A stretch of DNA of 64,000 nucleotides from Streptomyces noursei (GCF_001646665.1 NZ_LWBU01000363.1:1-64000), one strand, 5' to 3'; positions 36,824 to 47,028 are shown, numbered from the stretch's first letter. Translations and numbers: made by a program. Notes: generated by a model from the sequence alone, not told the origin.

Positions 36824-37369
36824 ATGAGCAACACCGGTCCGGCGCCCACCACCACGGCCGTCCCCCGACGGGACCGACGGGGCACGCGCCGACGGGCGGC
36901 CCTGCCGGTCGTCGCCGCCGCGTCGCTCGCCGCGGTCGTCGCGGTCGGGGGCACGGCCGTGGGCAGCGCGAACGCCGGCCCCGCGCGGAAAGGGGATGTC
37001 GAGATCCTCGAACTGGAGGTGCGCAACGACCAGTACACCGCCGTCGACCTCGGCCCCGAGGGGCCGGGCCTGGGCGACATGGACGTCTACTCCGGCACCG
37101 CCGTCAAGGACGGGAAGGCCGTCGGACGCGGGGGCGGAACCTGCCAGGTCGTCCATGTGAAGGGCGCGGAACTCACGTCCCAGTGCCAGCTCACGATGGA
37201 GGTCGCCCAGGGCTCCGTGACCCTCCAGTCGCTGTGGACCAAGGGCGCGGGGCCCCTCGACATGGCCGTCACCGGCGGTACGGGCGTCTACCGCGACGCG
37301 CGGGGCACCGCCCGCTTCTGGGACATCGGGACGCCGGACGAGAGGGTGCGGCTCGAGATCCGCCGCTGA
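36824..37369 (+). CDS. Secreted allene-oxide-cyclase-barrel-like protein
   Basis: A 181-residue exported protein. The N-terminus has a basic run (RRDRRGTRRRA) followed by a hydrophobic core and a cleavable-looking ANAGPA site. The mature part is a beta-barrel of the allene oxide cyclase/dirigent-like type, with GDMDVYSG, CQVVHVKG, AVTGGTGVYRDARGTA typical of that fold. A Cys pair (GGTCQVV and TSQCQL) may be bridged. It follows the SnoaL-like gene by 96 bases and may share its ECF41-driven transcript. Catalytic function is not established for bacterial members. Confidence 0.75.
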   Translation: MSNTGPAPTTTAVPRRDRRGTRRRAALPVVAAASLAAVVAVGGTAVGSANAGPARKGDVEILELEVRNDQYTAVDLGPEGPGLGDMDVYSGTAVKDGKAVGRGGGTCQVVHVKGAELTSQCQLTMEVAQGSVTLQSLWTKGAGPLDMAVTGGTGVYRDARGTARFWDIGTPDERVRLEIRR

Positions 37370-37414
37370 GGGCGCCGTGTCCCGCGCGGGTGAGGGCGCC
37401 CACCCGCGGCAGCC

Positions 37415-38233
37415 CTAACCCCGGGGCGCGCGGGCGAGCTGGCGGGACTGGGCGACGAGCCGGTCGGCGCTGTCCCAGACCTCCGCGTCCTCCTCCAGGA
37501 AACCGCCCGCGAGGTTGCGGGTGGTGATGGACACCCGCAGCGGGCCCGGGGCGGGGCGGCACCGTATGTGGGTGGTGAGCTCCACGGTGGGCGTCCAGCC
37601 GGTCAGGCCCAGCTCGAACGAGGTCGGGGGCAGGGCGTCGACGGTGAGGAGCAGGGACAGCGGGTCCGGCTCGCGGCCGTCGGCCAGGCCGAACCAGGCG
37701 CGCATCTCGCCCTTGCCGGACGGGGCGCCCACCGCCCAGCCCAGGGTGGTGGGGTCGAGCTTGATGTCGAGGCGCTCGGTGATGGCGGAGGAACCGGGGA
37801 TGGGCGCCGGGCCGTCGGACGGGCCGAGGCAGTGCTCACGCGGCGGGATCGCCGGCGGCTTGGCCGTCGTGCGCACGTCGTCGGGGAGGGCGTCCAGGTC
37901 GCCGTAGGAGGCGAGGACCCGGATGCGCTCGACCTCGGTGCCGTCCTCCGCGTACTGGAAGAGCGAGGCCTGACCGGTGGAGAGGGTGCGGCCGGTGCGG
38001 ACCGTCTCCGTCCGCACGACCGCGGGGCCCGGCACCGACGGCGTCAGGTAGTGCGCCGAGATGGTGAACGGGTGCGGGTGCGGCAGGGCCTCGCCGAGCG
38101 CGCGGCCGAGCAGCGCGAGCAGGTAGCCGCCGTTGACGGCCTGGATGATCGTCCAGCCTGCGGAGAGCTCCGCGTCGTAGACGCCGGGCTCGCGGAGGGT
38201 CACCGCGGTGTCGCGGTCGAACTCGCTGTCCAT
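37415..38233 (-). CDS. Acyl-CoA thioesterase family protein (double hotdog)
   Basis: A 272-residue protein of the TesB-like thioesterase superfamily with two hotdog halves. Family segments are AGWTIIQAVNGGYLLALLGRAL near residue 25 and LTGWTPTVELTTHIRCRPAPGPL in the second half. It should hydrolyse acyl-CoA thioesters. No Shine-Dalgarno is seen before the ATG at 38233, and TACTGT ends seven bases upstream, so the message could be leaderless. It is 26 bases after the channel gene. Confidence 0.82.
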   Translation of the reverse strand: MDSEFDRDTAVTLREPGVYDAELSAGWTIIQAVNGGYLLALLGRALGEALPHPHPFTISAHYLTPSVPGPAVVRTETVRTGRTLSTGQASLFQYAEDGTEVERIRVLASYGDLDALPDDVRTTAKPPAIPPREHCLGPSDGPAPIPGSSAITERLDIKLDPTTLGWAVGAPSGKGEMRAWFGLADGREPDPLSLLLTVDALPPTSFELGLTGWTPTVELTTHIRCRPAPGPLRVSITTRNLAGGFLEEDAEVWDSADRLVAQSRQLARAPRG

Positions 38234-38259
38234 GTCCGGCACAGTACAACAGGAAATTA

Positions 38260-38943
38260 CTAAGCGGTAGCTTTTCCGGAGAGCTGCTCCTCCTCCCTCG
38301 CCGTCGACCGCCGGTTCCACGCCCGGGGCGCCCGCCAGTGGTAGCGCATCGCCAACAGGCGCAGCAGGAAGGTGGTCACCGCGGCGAGCGCACTGGTGAA
38401 AGGGTTCAGCATCTCGAAGCGGATGCAGAGCGCGACCATCGTGGCGCCCACGATGGCCGGCACGGCGTACAGGTCCCGGTCCCAGCGCAGCAGCGACGGC
38501 ACCTCATTGGCCAGGACGTCCCGCAGCACGCCGCCGCCGACACCGGTCGCCAGTCCCAGCACGGCCGAGAAGGTGAGGCCGAGGCCGTACTCGTACGCCT
38601 TCGTCGTCCCGGCGACGCAGAACAGCCCGAGCCCCGCGGCGTCGAAGACGTTCACGGCCGCCTGCGTCCGCTCCACGACCGGGTGCAGGAAGAAGACGAG
38701 CACGGTGGCGACGAGCGGCATGACGAAATAGCCCAGGTCGGTGAAGGCCGCGGGAGGCACGGCACCGATCACCAGGTCCCGGAACAGCCCTCCGCCCAGG
38801 GCGGTGACCTCGGCGAGGACGGCGATGCCGAAGACGTCGAAGTTCTTGCGCACGGCGAGCAGGGCGCCGGAGATCGCGAACACGAAGATGCCCGCGAGGT
38901 CGAGGGCGTGTTGCACGGAGGGGGTGAAGAATTCCTGGAGCAC
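38260..38943 (-). CDS. TRIC-type (UPF0126) trimeric cation channel
   Basis: A 227-residue membrane protein with about seven helices and the inverted-repeat pattern of prokaryotic TRIC channels. The two Gly-rich motifs GGGLFRDLVIGAVPP and GGGVLRDVLANEVPS are the duplicated signature. It probably conducts potassium or sodium. GTG start at 38943 gives VLQEFFTPSVQHALDLAG; no clear ribosome binding site precedes it. It sits directly upstream of the thioesterase gene on the same strand. Confidence 0.87.
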   Translation of the reverse strand: MLQEFFTPSVQHALDLAGIFVFAISGALLAVRKNFDVFGIAVLAEVTALGGGLFRDLVIGAVPPAAFTDLGYFVMPLVATVLVFFLHPVVERTQAAVNVFDAAGLGLFCVAGTTKAYEYGLGLTFSAVLGLATGVGGGVLRDVLANEVPSLLRWDRDLYAVPAIVGATMVALCIRFEMLNPFTSALAAVTTFLLRLLAMRYHWRAPRAWNRRSTAREEEQLSGKATA

Positions 38944-39059
38944 CGGCCAATTGTGCCGGTTCCCCCCGGGGGCTCCGCCCCCGCCGGACCGCCACCCCCC
39001 GCGCGTCACCCGCCGGTGCACCCACCGAGCCGTCCGGCTGGCGCCGGTGGCGGCAGGGT

Positions 39060-39125
39060 GTTTCGCCGTTCGGCGCCTGCCCGGTGGGCGGGACGTTTCG
39101 CCGTTCGGCTTCTGCCGGTGGGCGG
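39060..39125. repeat. Direct duplication of about 33 bases
   Basis: GTTTCGCCGTTCGGC followed by CTGCC and GGTGGGCGGG occurs at 39060-39091 and again at 39094-39125 with few changes. I recall this motif between genes in other Streptomyces, so it may be a dispersed element. Confidence 0.7.
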
Positions 39126-39146
39126 GGGCGGGTGCCGGGTCCTGCG

Positions 39147-39200
39147 GCGGGGGATGCTCGGACTCTCGCTTCGCTCGTCTTACGTCCGAGCACCCCCCGC
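39147..39200. terminator. Long hairpin with GCTCGGAC arms
   Basis: Left arm 39147-39163 and right arm 39184-39200 are inverted with 16 of 17 positions paired (one A/G difference), and a 20-base loop. It may terminate the peptide transporter transcript or be a dispersed palindromic element. Confidence 0.55.
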
Positions 39201-39341
39201 CTCCGGCCCCGACACCCTCCCACCGGCGCAAACCACCCCGGGCCCACCCCGGAAGGGGGACGCGCAGTGGGGGGTGTTCCGGGCGTAAAACGACCGAGCT
39301 TGCGAGGGAGAGCCCGGGACACCCGCCACGGAGCGGCCCCC

Positions 39342-39600
39342 AACGGCAACCGACACCGGCCGGGCCACCCCGACCACGGCGACAGCCAGGGGCGCGGACC
39401 CCACGGCAACCGGCACCGGGCGGGCCACCCCGAACACGGCGACACCCCCGGGCGGGGAGCCCACGGCAACCGACGCCGGGGCGGGCCACCCCGAGCACGG
39501 AGACGCCCCGGGGCGCGGAACACACGGCGACCGACGCCCGGGAGGGCGACCCGCGCACGGCGACGCCCGGGGCGTGGCGCCCGCGGGGAACCGGGGTCCG
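39342..39600. repeat. 60-base minisatellite, about four to five units
   Basis: The segment ACGGCAAC recurs at 39343, 39403 and 39463, as ACGGCGAC at 39524, and decayed near 39584, giving periods of 60, 60, 61 and 60 bases. Each unit also contains GGGCCACCCCGA and CACGG(C/A)GAC. Copies are contiguous, so this is not a CRISPR. It lies just downstream of the transporter operon. Confidence 0.9.
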
Positions 39601-39633
39601 TCGGGGTGGCCCCGGAGGACCACCCCGCGCGGG

Positions 39634-40820
<1,187 letters not shown>

Positions 40821-40824
<4 letters not shown>

Positions 40825-41912
40825 AGCTTCGGCGCAATCTCTTCGGTCCAGATCCGCGTGCGCTCCGCCTGGTCCATGTGGCAGGCCGAGAAGTGGCCGG
40901 AGCCCACTTCACGCAGTTCGGGACGCTCGGTGCGGGTGATGCCGTCCTTGGGCACGTCCGCGTACGGGCAGCGCGGGTTGAAGGCGCAGCCGCTCGGGAC
41001 GTTGATGAGGGACGGCGGCTGGCCCTTGACCGGGATGAGCCGGTCGGTCTGCTCCCGGTCGATGCGGGGCATCGAGCCGAGCAGGCCCCAGGTGTAGGGG
41101 TGCTGCGGCTCGTAGAAGATCTTGTCGACCGGGCCGCGCTCCACGCACCGGCCGCCGTACATCACCAGGATGTCGTCGGCGATCTCGGCCACCACGCCGA
41201 GGTCGTGCGTGATGATGACGACGGCCGAGCCGAACTCCTTCTGCAGGTCGCGGATGAGGTCGAGGATCTGCGCCTGGACGGTGACGTCCAGCGCGGTCGT
41301 CGGCTCGTCGGCGATCAGCAGCTCGGGGTTGTTGACCAGCGCCATCGCGATCATCGCGCGCTGGCGCATGCCGCCGGAGAACTCGTGCGGGTAGGAGTCC
41401 ACGCGCTTGCCGGGCTCGGGGATGCCGACCCGGTCCAGCATCTCGATGGCTCGGGTGCGGGCGACCTTCTTGGTCACCTTGTTGTGGATGCGGTACGCCT
41501 CCACGATCTGGTTGCCGACCGTGTAGTACGGGTGCATCGCGGACAGCGGGTCCTGGAAGATCATCGCCATCTCGCGGCCCCGCAGCCGCCGCACTTCGTC
41601 CGGGTCGGCGCCCACCAGTTCCTTGCCGTCGAGCCAGATCTCGCCGCTCATCCGGACGTTCTTGCCGCGCGCGCCGAGCCGGTGAAGGCCCATGACGGCG
41701 AGCGAGGTGACGGACTTGCCGGAGCCGGACTCGCCGACCACGCCGAGGGTCCTGCCCTTCTCCAGCTGGAAGGAGAGCCCGTCCACGGACTTGACCAGGC
41801 CGTCGTCGGTCGGGAAGTGGACCTTGAGGTCGCGCACGTCGAGGAAGGCGCGCGGCTCGGAGGTGCCGGGGCGGTCCTCCACCACGGCGCCGGTCTTGGA
41901 CAGTTCGGTCAT
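40821..41912 (-). CDS. Oligopeptide ABC transporter ATPase, OppD/DppD type
   Basis: A 363-residue ATPase with Walker A GVVGESGSGKSVTS, signature EFSGGMRQRAMIAMAL and Walker B LLIADEPTTALD. The C-terminal peptide-transporter domain includes CAFNPRCPYADV and the end CHMDQAER. It overlaps both neighbours by four bases (OppB upstream, OppF downstream), consistent with equal expression of the inner-membrane complex. Confidence 0.96.
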
Positions 41913-42916
41913 GACACCCTCACGCGCGGGTCGACGACGGCGTACAGAAGGTCAACCACGAGGTTGAGGAAGACGACGAAGAACGCCGCGAGCAGGGTGA
42001 CGCCCAGGATGGGCGGCAGGTCGTTGGCGACGATCGACTGCACCGCGTACTCGCCGATGCCGTGCAGCGAGTACACCGACTCGGTGATGACGGCGCCGCC
42101 GAGCAGCAGGCCGATGTCCATGCCGAAGACGGTGACGATCGGGGTGAGGGCGGCCCGCAGGCCGTGCTTGGCGACGACCCGGCGCTCCCGCATGCCCTTG
42201 GCGCGGGCGGTGCGGATGAAGTCCTCGCTCATCGCCTCCAGCATCCCGGAGCGGGTGAGCCGGGCGTAGATCGCCGCGTAGAGCAGGGCGAGCGAGCACC
42301 ACGGCAGGAAGAGCGTGTTGGCCCACTGGGAGGGGTTCTCGGTGAACGGGACGTACGTCCGCCCGAAGATCTCCAGCTTGTAGCTGAAGAGCAGCAGGAA
42401 GAGCTGGGCGGTGAAGAAGATCGGCAGCGAGACGCCGGCGAGGGCGCCGCCCATGGCGGCCCGGTCGAAGAACGAGCCGGGCTTGAGGGCCGAGATGACG
42501 CCGACGACGATGCCGGACACCAGCCAGAGCACCGCCGCGCCGATGGCGAGGGAGATGGTGATCGGGAGCCGGTCGACGAGCTCCGGCCAGACCTCCAGGT
42601 TGGTCTTGAAGGAGTAGCCGAAGCAGGGCATGTCGCACCGCACGGTGGCGGGTCCCCGCTCATACGTGGCGCCGGTGACGATTCCCCTGACGAAGTCCCA
42701 GTACTGGACGTAGACCGGGTCGTCGAGGCCGAGGTTCCGCTTGACCGCCTCGATGTCCTCGGGCGTGGGGTTCTTGCCGATGTACTGCTGGGCGAGCTGA
42801 TCGGCGGTCTGTCCGGCCAGCTTCGGCAGGATGAAGAAGATGCCGAAGGTGACCGCCGTGACGACCAGCAGCAGGATCACTGCCGCGATCAGCCGGCGGA
42901 TGATGTACGAGATCAC
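41909..42916 (-). CDS. Oligopeptide ABC transporter permease, OppB/DppB type
   Basis: A 335-residue permease with six predicted helices, an N-terminal MISYIIRRLIAAVILLLVVTA typical of OppB (shown in part) and the EAA-loop region around DFIRTARAKGMRERRV. A periplasmic loop between helices 1 and 2 holds two Cys (VRCDMPCFGY). It forms the pore with the OppC-type permease encoded at the start of the operon. The 81-base gap before it contains a strong hairpin. Confidence 0.95.
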   Translation of the reverse strand: MISYIIRRLIAAVILLLVVTAVTFGIFFILPKLAGQTADQLAQQYIGKNPTPEDIEAVKRNLGLDDPVYVQYWDFVRGIVTGATYERGPATVRCDMPCFGYSFKTNLEVWPELVDRLPITISLAIGAAVLWLVSGIVVGVISALKPGSFFDRAAMGGALAGVSLPIFFTAQLFLLLFSYKLEIFGRTYVPFTENPSQWANTLFLPWCSLALLYAAIYARLTRSGMLEAMSEDFIRTARAKGMRERRVVAKHGLRAALTPIVTVFGMDIGLLLGGAVITESVYSLHGIGEYAVQSIVANDLPPILGVTLLAAFFVVFLNLVVDLLYAVVDPRVRVS

Positions 42917-42929
42917 GGGGACCGGCGCC

Positions 42930-42973
42930 GGTGCCCGCGGGCCGCGCGGAGTACGCGTGGGCCCGCGGGCACC
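42930..42973 (-). promoter_or_regulatory. Intra-operon hairpin between substrate-binding protein and permease genes
   Basis: GGTGCCCGCGGGCC (42930-42943) and its exact inverse (42960-42973) form a 14-base-pair stem with a 16-base loop, 25 bases after the stop of the peptide-binding protein gene. Such hairpins protect the upstream message or attenuate the downstream genes, giving excess binding protein over permease. Confidence 0.75.
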
Positions 42974-42997
42974 AATGCCTTCACCTGCCTTCCGGGG

Positions 42998-44749
42998 CTA
43001 CTTCTTCGTGGTGCCGATGTTGAGGTAGTCGTACTGGCCGCTGAAGGCTGCCGTGGAGACCATGTTGGTGCCCTGCGGCGAGCGGTAGAGCAGGACCTTG
43101 AAGTAGGACAGCGGGACGATGACCGCCTGGTCCATGACCTTCTTGTCGATCTCGGCGTAGGCCGCGTTGCGGGCGTTCTCGTCCGTGTTGGCGATGGCGT
43201 CGTCCAGCAGCTTGTTGATCGCCGGGTCGTTCAGCTCGGAGAGGTTGGTGTTGCCGGACTGGCCGATGGCCTTGCCGTGCACGATCTGCTGGAGGTAGCC
43301 GTAGCCGGTCGGCCAGTCGGCACCCCACTGCATCATGATCAGACCGATGTTCTCCTTCTTGGTGAAGGACGGGACACCGGCGTAGTCCGAGAAGTACTTG
43401 GACGACGGGTACTGCTTGATCTTGGCGTCGATGCCGGCCTTCTTCAGCGCCTGCACGACGGCGGTGGCGGCGTCGACCTCGCTCTGGCGGTCGCTGCGGG
43501 CGGAGATGAAGGTGGAGATCTTCTCCTGGCCGCAGGCCTTCAGGTGCTCCTTGGCCTTGGCGACGTCACCCTTGTTGTCCGGCGTGGCGTACGTGTCGAA
43601 CTTCTGGTAGCCGGGGATGTCCGTCGGCAGCACCGTCGAGGCGATGTCGCCGCGGATCGGACCGCCCATGGCGGTCTGCACGGAGACCTTGTCGATGGCG
43701 TACTGCACGGCCTTGCGGCACTCGACGTTGTCGAACGGCTTCACCTTGCTGTTGATCGCCGTGTAGACGAGGCGGCCGCCGAGCGCGTTGTCGGTGTTGG
43801 CCTTCAGGTCCGCCTTGGCCAGGATCTGGGCCTGGGTCTGGGTGTCGACACCGCGGCCGGCCAGGTCGGCGACGATGTCACCGGCGAGCAGGTCCTTGTC
43901 GATGGTGGCCTGGTTGACCTTGAGGTTCAGGACGATCTTGTCCGGGTACTGCTTGCGCAGCGGGTCGGTCTTGGCGTCCCAGTGCTCGTTGCGGACGAGC
44001 GTGACCTGCTTGCCGTCCTGGTAGGTCTCGAACTTGTACGAGCCCGACGACACGATGGACTTGGTGTAGTCCACGCCCTTGTCCTTGGCCCTCGGCACCG
44101 GGGCGGTCTGCGGGGCGCTGACCAGGTAGTCGAAGTCCGCGAACGGCTTGTTGAGCTTGAAGACGATGGTGTGGTCGTCCGGCGTCTGGATGGACGCCAG
44201 GCCCTTCTCGCTCTTGTCCTTGTACGGACCCTTGTACTTGGCCGGGTCGTCGAGGAGCTGCTGGAAGTAGTTCGGGCCCAGCGAGATCACGTCACGGGCG
44301 AAGTTGGAGCGCTCGACGGCGTACTTGACGTCCTTGGCCGTGACCGGCGTGCCGTCGCTGTACTTCACGCCCTTGCGGATCTTGTACGTCCAGGTCTTGC
44401 CGCCGTCGCTGGGGGCACCCATGCCCTCGGCGAGGTCCGGCACCAGCTCGTTGCCCTTCTCGCCGGGGGCCGGCTTGAAGGTCGTCAGCGGACGCGCGTA
44501 CAGGCGGCTGAAGTTGTAGATGAAGGCGTAGTACGTGTTGCCCGGGTCGAACGACTCGGGGGCGTCGGCCATCGCGTAGGTGACCGTGCCGCCCTTCTTG
44601 TCCGAGACGTTGACGACACCGGTCGTCGCGGCGTTCGCCTTGGCGTTGCCCTTGTTGTCCGAGCCGCCGTCGTCCGCCTTGCTGCAGCCCGCGAGGAGCA
44701 GGCTGGCACTGCTGACGACCGCGATCGCGGCCACTGCTGACCTTCGCAT
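42998..44749 (-). CDS. Oligopeptide-binding lipoprotein (ABC transporter)
   Basis: A 583-residue solute-binding protein of family 5. The lipoprotein signal ends with LLLAGC. The mature protein shows RYLxFxxLYARPLTTF-like N-terminal lobe segments, the family signature around KGVKYSDGTPVTAKDVKYAVERS, and a C-terminal YLQQIVHGKAIGQSGNTN region. GGGGAG precedes the ATG at 44749. It captures peptides outside the membrane. Gene order permease, binding protein, permease, ATPase, ATPase equals that of bldK, the locus that imports a developmental signal. Confidence 0.95.
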   Translation of the reverse strand: MRRSAVAAIAVVSSASLLLAGCSKADDGGSDNKGNAKANAATTGVVNVSDKKGGTVTYAMADAPESFDPGNTYYAFIYNFSRLYARPLTTFKPAPGEKGNELVPDLAEGMGAPSDGGKTWTYKIRKGVKYSDGTPVTAKDVKYAVERSNFARDVISLGPNYFQQLLDDPAKYKGPYKDKSEKGLASIQTPDDHTIVFKLNKPFADFDYLVSAPQTAPVPRAKDKGVDYTKSIVSSGSYKFETYQDGKQVTLVRNEHWDAKTDPLRKQYPDKIVLNLKVNQATIDKDLLAGDIVADLAGRGVDTQTQAQILAKADLKANTDNALGGRLVYTAINSKVKPFDNVECRKAVQYAIDKVSVQTAMGGPIRGDIASTVLPTDIPGYQKFDTYATPDNKGDVAKAKEHLKACGQEKISTFISARSDRQSEVDAATAVVQALKKAGIDAKIKQYPSSKYFSDYAGVPSFTKKENIGLIMMQWGADWPTGYGYLQQIVHGKAIGQSGNTNLSELNDPAINKLLDDAIANTDENARNAAYAEIDKKVMDQAVIVPLSYFKVLLYRSPQGTNMVSTAAFSGQYDYLNIGTTKK

Positions 44750-44834
44750 TTTCGTCGAACTCCCCTTTGTATTCGGAAAAGTGCCGGTACGGTCCCGGCC
44801 GGTGGTGCAGCCGCCGCGGATGACGTGGCAGACG

Positions 44835-45833
44835 TCAGCGGCTGCGCGGGTCGAGAGCGTCCCGAAGGCCATCACCGAGCAGGTTGAAGGCCAGTACGGT
44901 GATGAAGATCGCGAGACCGGGGACGAGCATGAACTGCGGATCCACCTCGAAGAAGGTGACCGCCTCCCTCAGCATGCCGCCCCACGAAGCCTGCGGTGGC
45001 TGGATTCCGACGCCGAGGAAGCTGAGCGACGCCTCGAAGATGATGTTGGTCGGAATGAGCAGTGTCGCGTAGACCGTGATCGGTCCCACGAGGTTCGGGA
45101 GCAGCTCGCGGAAGAGGATGTACGGGCCCTTGGCCCCCATCCCGCGCGAGGCGTCGATGAACTCCCGTTCCCGCAGGGCCAGGGTCTGGCCGCGCACGAT
45201 ACGCGCCATGTAGGGCCAGTTGAAGAACCCGATGACGAAGATGAGCACGCTGATGTGCAGCGGCAGGCCCTCCAGACCGAAGGCGCCGCCCTGCAGGGTC
45301 GCCGAGATGGCGATGGCGAACAGCAGCAGCGGGAAGGCCAGGAAGGTGTCCATCAGCCGGCTGATGAACGTGTCCACCCGGCCGCCGTAGTACCCGGCGA
45401 TGAGGCCGAGGACCACGCCGATGACGTTGGACAGGACCGTCGCGCCGAAGGCGACGACCAGCGAGACCCAGGACCCCTCGAGGATGCGGGCCAGGATGTC
45501 GCGGCCGAACTTCGGGTCGACGCCCAGCGGGTGGTCCCAGCTCATCCCGCCGAAGCCGCCCTTGGGCAGGGAGGTGTTGGGATCGACCAGGTCCTGCTGG
45601 AAGGCGTTCGGGTCCAGGCCCAGCAGCGACTGCAGCGGCCGGGACAGCACGGCGACCAGGATGAGCAGGATGACGATGACGCCGCCGGTGACGGCCAGCT
45701 TGTCCCGCTTGAAGCGGGTCCAGGCGATCTGACCGAGTGAACGACCCTCGATCTGCTTGGACTTCACGCCTTCGAGTACGGCCTCGGGCGCCGCCTCGGC
45801 CTGTGATCCGGTGGTCTCAATGGGTGCGGTCAT
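44835..45833 (-). CDS. Oligopeptide ABC transporter permease, OppC/DppC type
   Basis: A 332-residue permease and the first gene of the transporter operon. A polar N-terminal extension (about 40 residues) precedes six helices. The EAA loop reads REFIDASRGMGAKGPYILFRELLPN, shown here only in part, and the OppC-type GTDxLGRD motif appears as HPLGVDPKFGRDILAR. GAGGGAC lies just before the ATG. A weaker hairpin overlaps its 3' end (44807-44845). Confidence 0.95.
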   Translation of the reverse strand: MTAPIETTGSQAEAAPEAVLEGVKSKQIEGRSLGQIAWTRFKRDKLAVTGGVIVILLILVAVLSRPLQSLLGLDPNAFQQDLVDPNTSLPKGGFGGMSWDHPLGVDPKFGRDILARILEGSWVSLVVAFGATVLSNVIGVVLGLIAGYYGGRVDTFISRLMDTFLAFPLLLFAIAISATLQGGAFGLEGLPLHISVLIFVIGFFNWPYMARIVRGQTLALREREFIDASRGMGAKGPYILFRELLPNLVGPITVYATLLIPTNIIFEASLSFLGVGIQPPQASWGGMLREAVTFFEVDPQFMLVPGLAIFITVLAFNLLGDGLRDALDPRSR

Positions 45834-46212
45834 CGTCCCTCGTGCTCGCCCGTGCCGACGGTCGCCGACAGTGCTCGACGGTCCGCCCGGATCTGCGGTG
45901 CGGTCCGTTCAGGGGATGCGCGAATGCGCTGCACGCATGTGCGACCACCCCTGGTTAGGGGGAGTCTTCAATGGGTTCACGATCACCCGCCAGACCTCAC
46001 CGGGAATGTTTGCGCAACCGTGATGCGGGTCGTCGGCTTCCGTTATCCGGACGGGGTGATCGACTCAGCGGACCAACTCGGCCTGTATTCCACCGAAACG
46101 GGCACACGGCCGCGCGGCCCCCGGCACTGCCCGCCGGCCGGGGACGGGCCGGGCGCGGAGTCGGGCGCGGGGGCGCGTAGGGGGCGCGCGTCGGGTCGGG
46201 CGCGCGGCGGGG
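45834..46212. promoter_or_regulatory. Upstream region of the peptide transporter operon
   Basis: About 380 bases without a gene between the transporter operon and the SseB-like gene. It must contain the transporter promoter and the end of the SseB transcript. A short hairpin CCCCT-GGTT-AGGGG is near 45948-45960. I see no confident -10/-35 pair. Confidence 0.5.
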
Positions 46213-46992
46213 TCAGGCGCGGGGCGGGTAGCCGTACCCGGTGCCGGGGACGACGGGGGCGGTGGCGTGCGCCTCGCGGTCGTAGAAGGGGCGGGCGTTG
46301 GCCCGCAGCCACATGGTGACCGGGTCGTACTCGTCGGACATGGCCACCGTGGAGACGGGCAGGCCGTCGGGGACGGCGGCGACGGACTGCTGCATCATCG
46401 CCCGCACGGCGTCGACGGACGCCTGGCCGGTGTCGTAGAGGTCCAGGCCGATCGCCAGGTACGGGGTCCCCAGGGCGGGCTGGATCCAGGCGCGGCGCAG
46501 GGAGCGGACGGCCGGGGTGCGGTGGGCGTTCTGCGTGAGCAGGGCGTAGAACTGCGGGATCTGGATGCCCGGCTCGGACAGCTTCAGCGGACCGGCGGGC
46601 ATCCGGTCCAGGCCGGTGGCGATGCGGCGCAGGTCGGGCCACGGGATGCCGACGCCGCCACCCGGGGCGTGCGGGTTGAGCCAGATGCCCCAGCGGTCGG
46701 GGTAGAGGGCGCGGGCGATGTCACGGCCGCCGACGACCTCGTGGGCACGGTTCCAGCCGGAGACGGCGAGTTCCTGGGCGGAGGTGACGCACGGGGCGTA
46801 GCCGAGGCCGTCGACCTCCATGTTCCCGTACTGGGCGTCGGGCGAGCCCGCCCGGCCGTGCCACAGCAGCATCCACAGCCGGCCTTCGGCGAGGGCGTGC
46901 AGGAGCTGCTCGTACGCGTCGTAGCGCCCGGGCGTCACCTGGCTCAGCATGTGCTCGACCTGCCCGGCCGCCGCGGTGCCTGACGCGCTCAC
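46213..46992 (-). CDS. SseB family protein (enhanced serine sensitivity)
   Basis: A protein of about 259 residues from the SseB family, whose E. coli namesake alters sensitivity to serine when overexpressed. Visible are YEQLLHALAEGRLWMLLWHG near the N-terminus and the GIWLNPHAPGGGVGIPW segment in the middle, followed by a C-terminal SseB-like domain (LGTPYLAIGLDLYDTG). The GTG at 46992 is preferred; the frame opens nine codons earlier. It lies 36 bases downstream of a second, shorter SseB gene and close to the glycine/serine operon. Confidence 0.8.
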   Translation of the reverse strand: MSASGTAAAGQVEHMLSQVTPGRYDAYEQLLHALAEGRLWMLLWHGRAGSPDAQYGNMEVDGLGYAPCVTSAQELAVSGWNRAHEVVGGRDIARALYPDRWGIWLNPHAPGGGVGIPWPDLRRIATGLDRMPAGPLKLSEPGIQIPQFYALLTQNAHRTPAVRSLRRAWIQPALGTPYLAIGLDLYDTGQASVDAVRAMMQQSVAAVPDGLPVSTVAMSDEYDPVTMWLRANARPFYDREAHATAPVVPGTGYGYPPRA

Positions 46993-47028
46993 CCTGGGTC
47001 CCGCCCCTCTTCCGTCCACCCGACCAGC

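Larger units (their letters stand above)
38944..39633. other. 690-base non-coding gap with three kinds of repeat
   Basis: No gene is supported between the TRIC-type gene and the peptide transporter ATPase gene. The gap contains a roughly 33-base direct duplication, a long hairpin with a TCTCGCTTCGCTCGTC-type loop and a 60-base minisatellite, listed separately. All frames are open because of base bias. Confidence 0.75.

Noticed and set aside
38944..39558. N-terminal extension of the TRIC-type channel through the repeat region
   Set aside because: The extra sequence is repeat-derived, not membrane-like, and the channel domain begins normally at the GTG at 38943.
39342..39600. Possible CRISPR array in the 60-base repeats
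   Set aside because: Copies are contiguous without unique spacers, they diverge from one another, and no cas gene is present.
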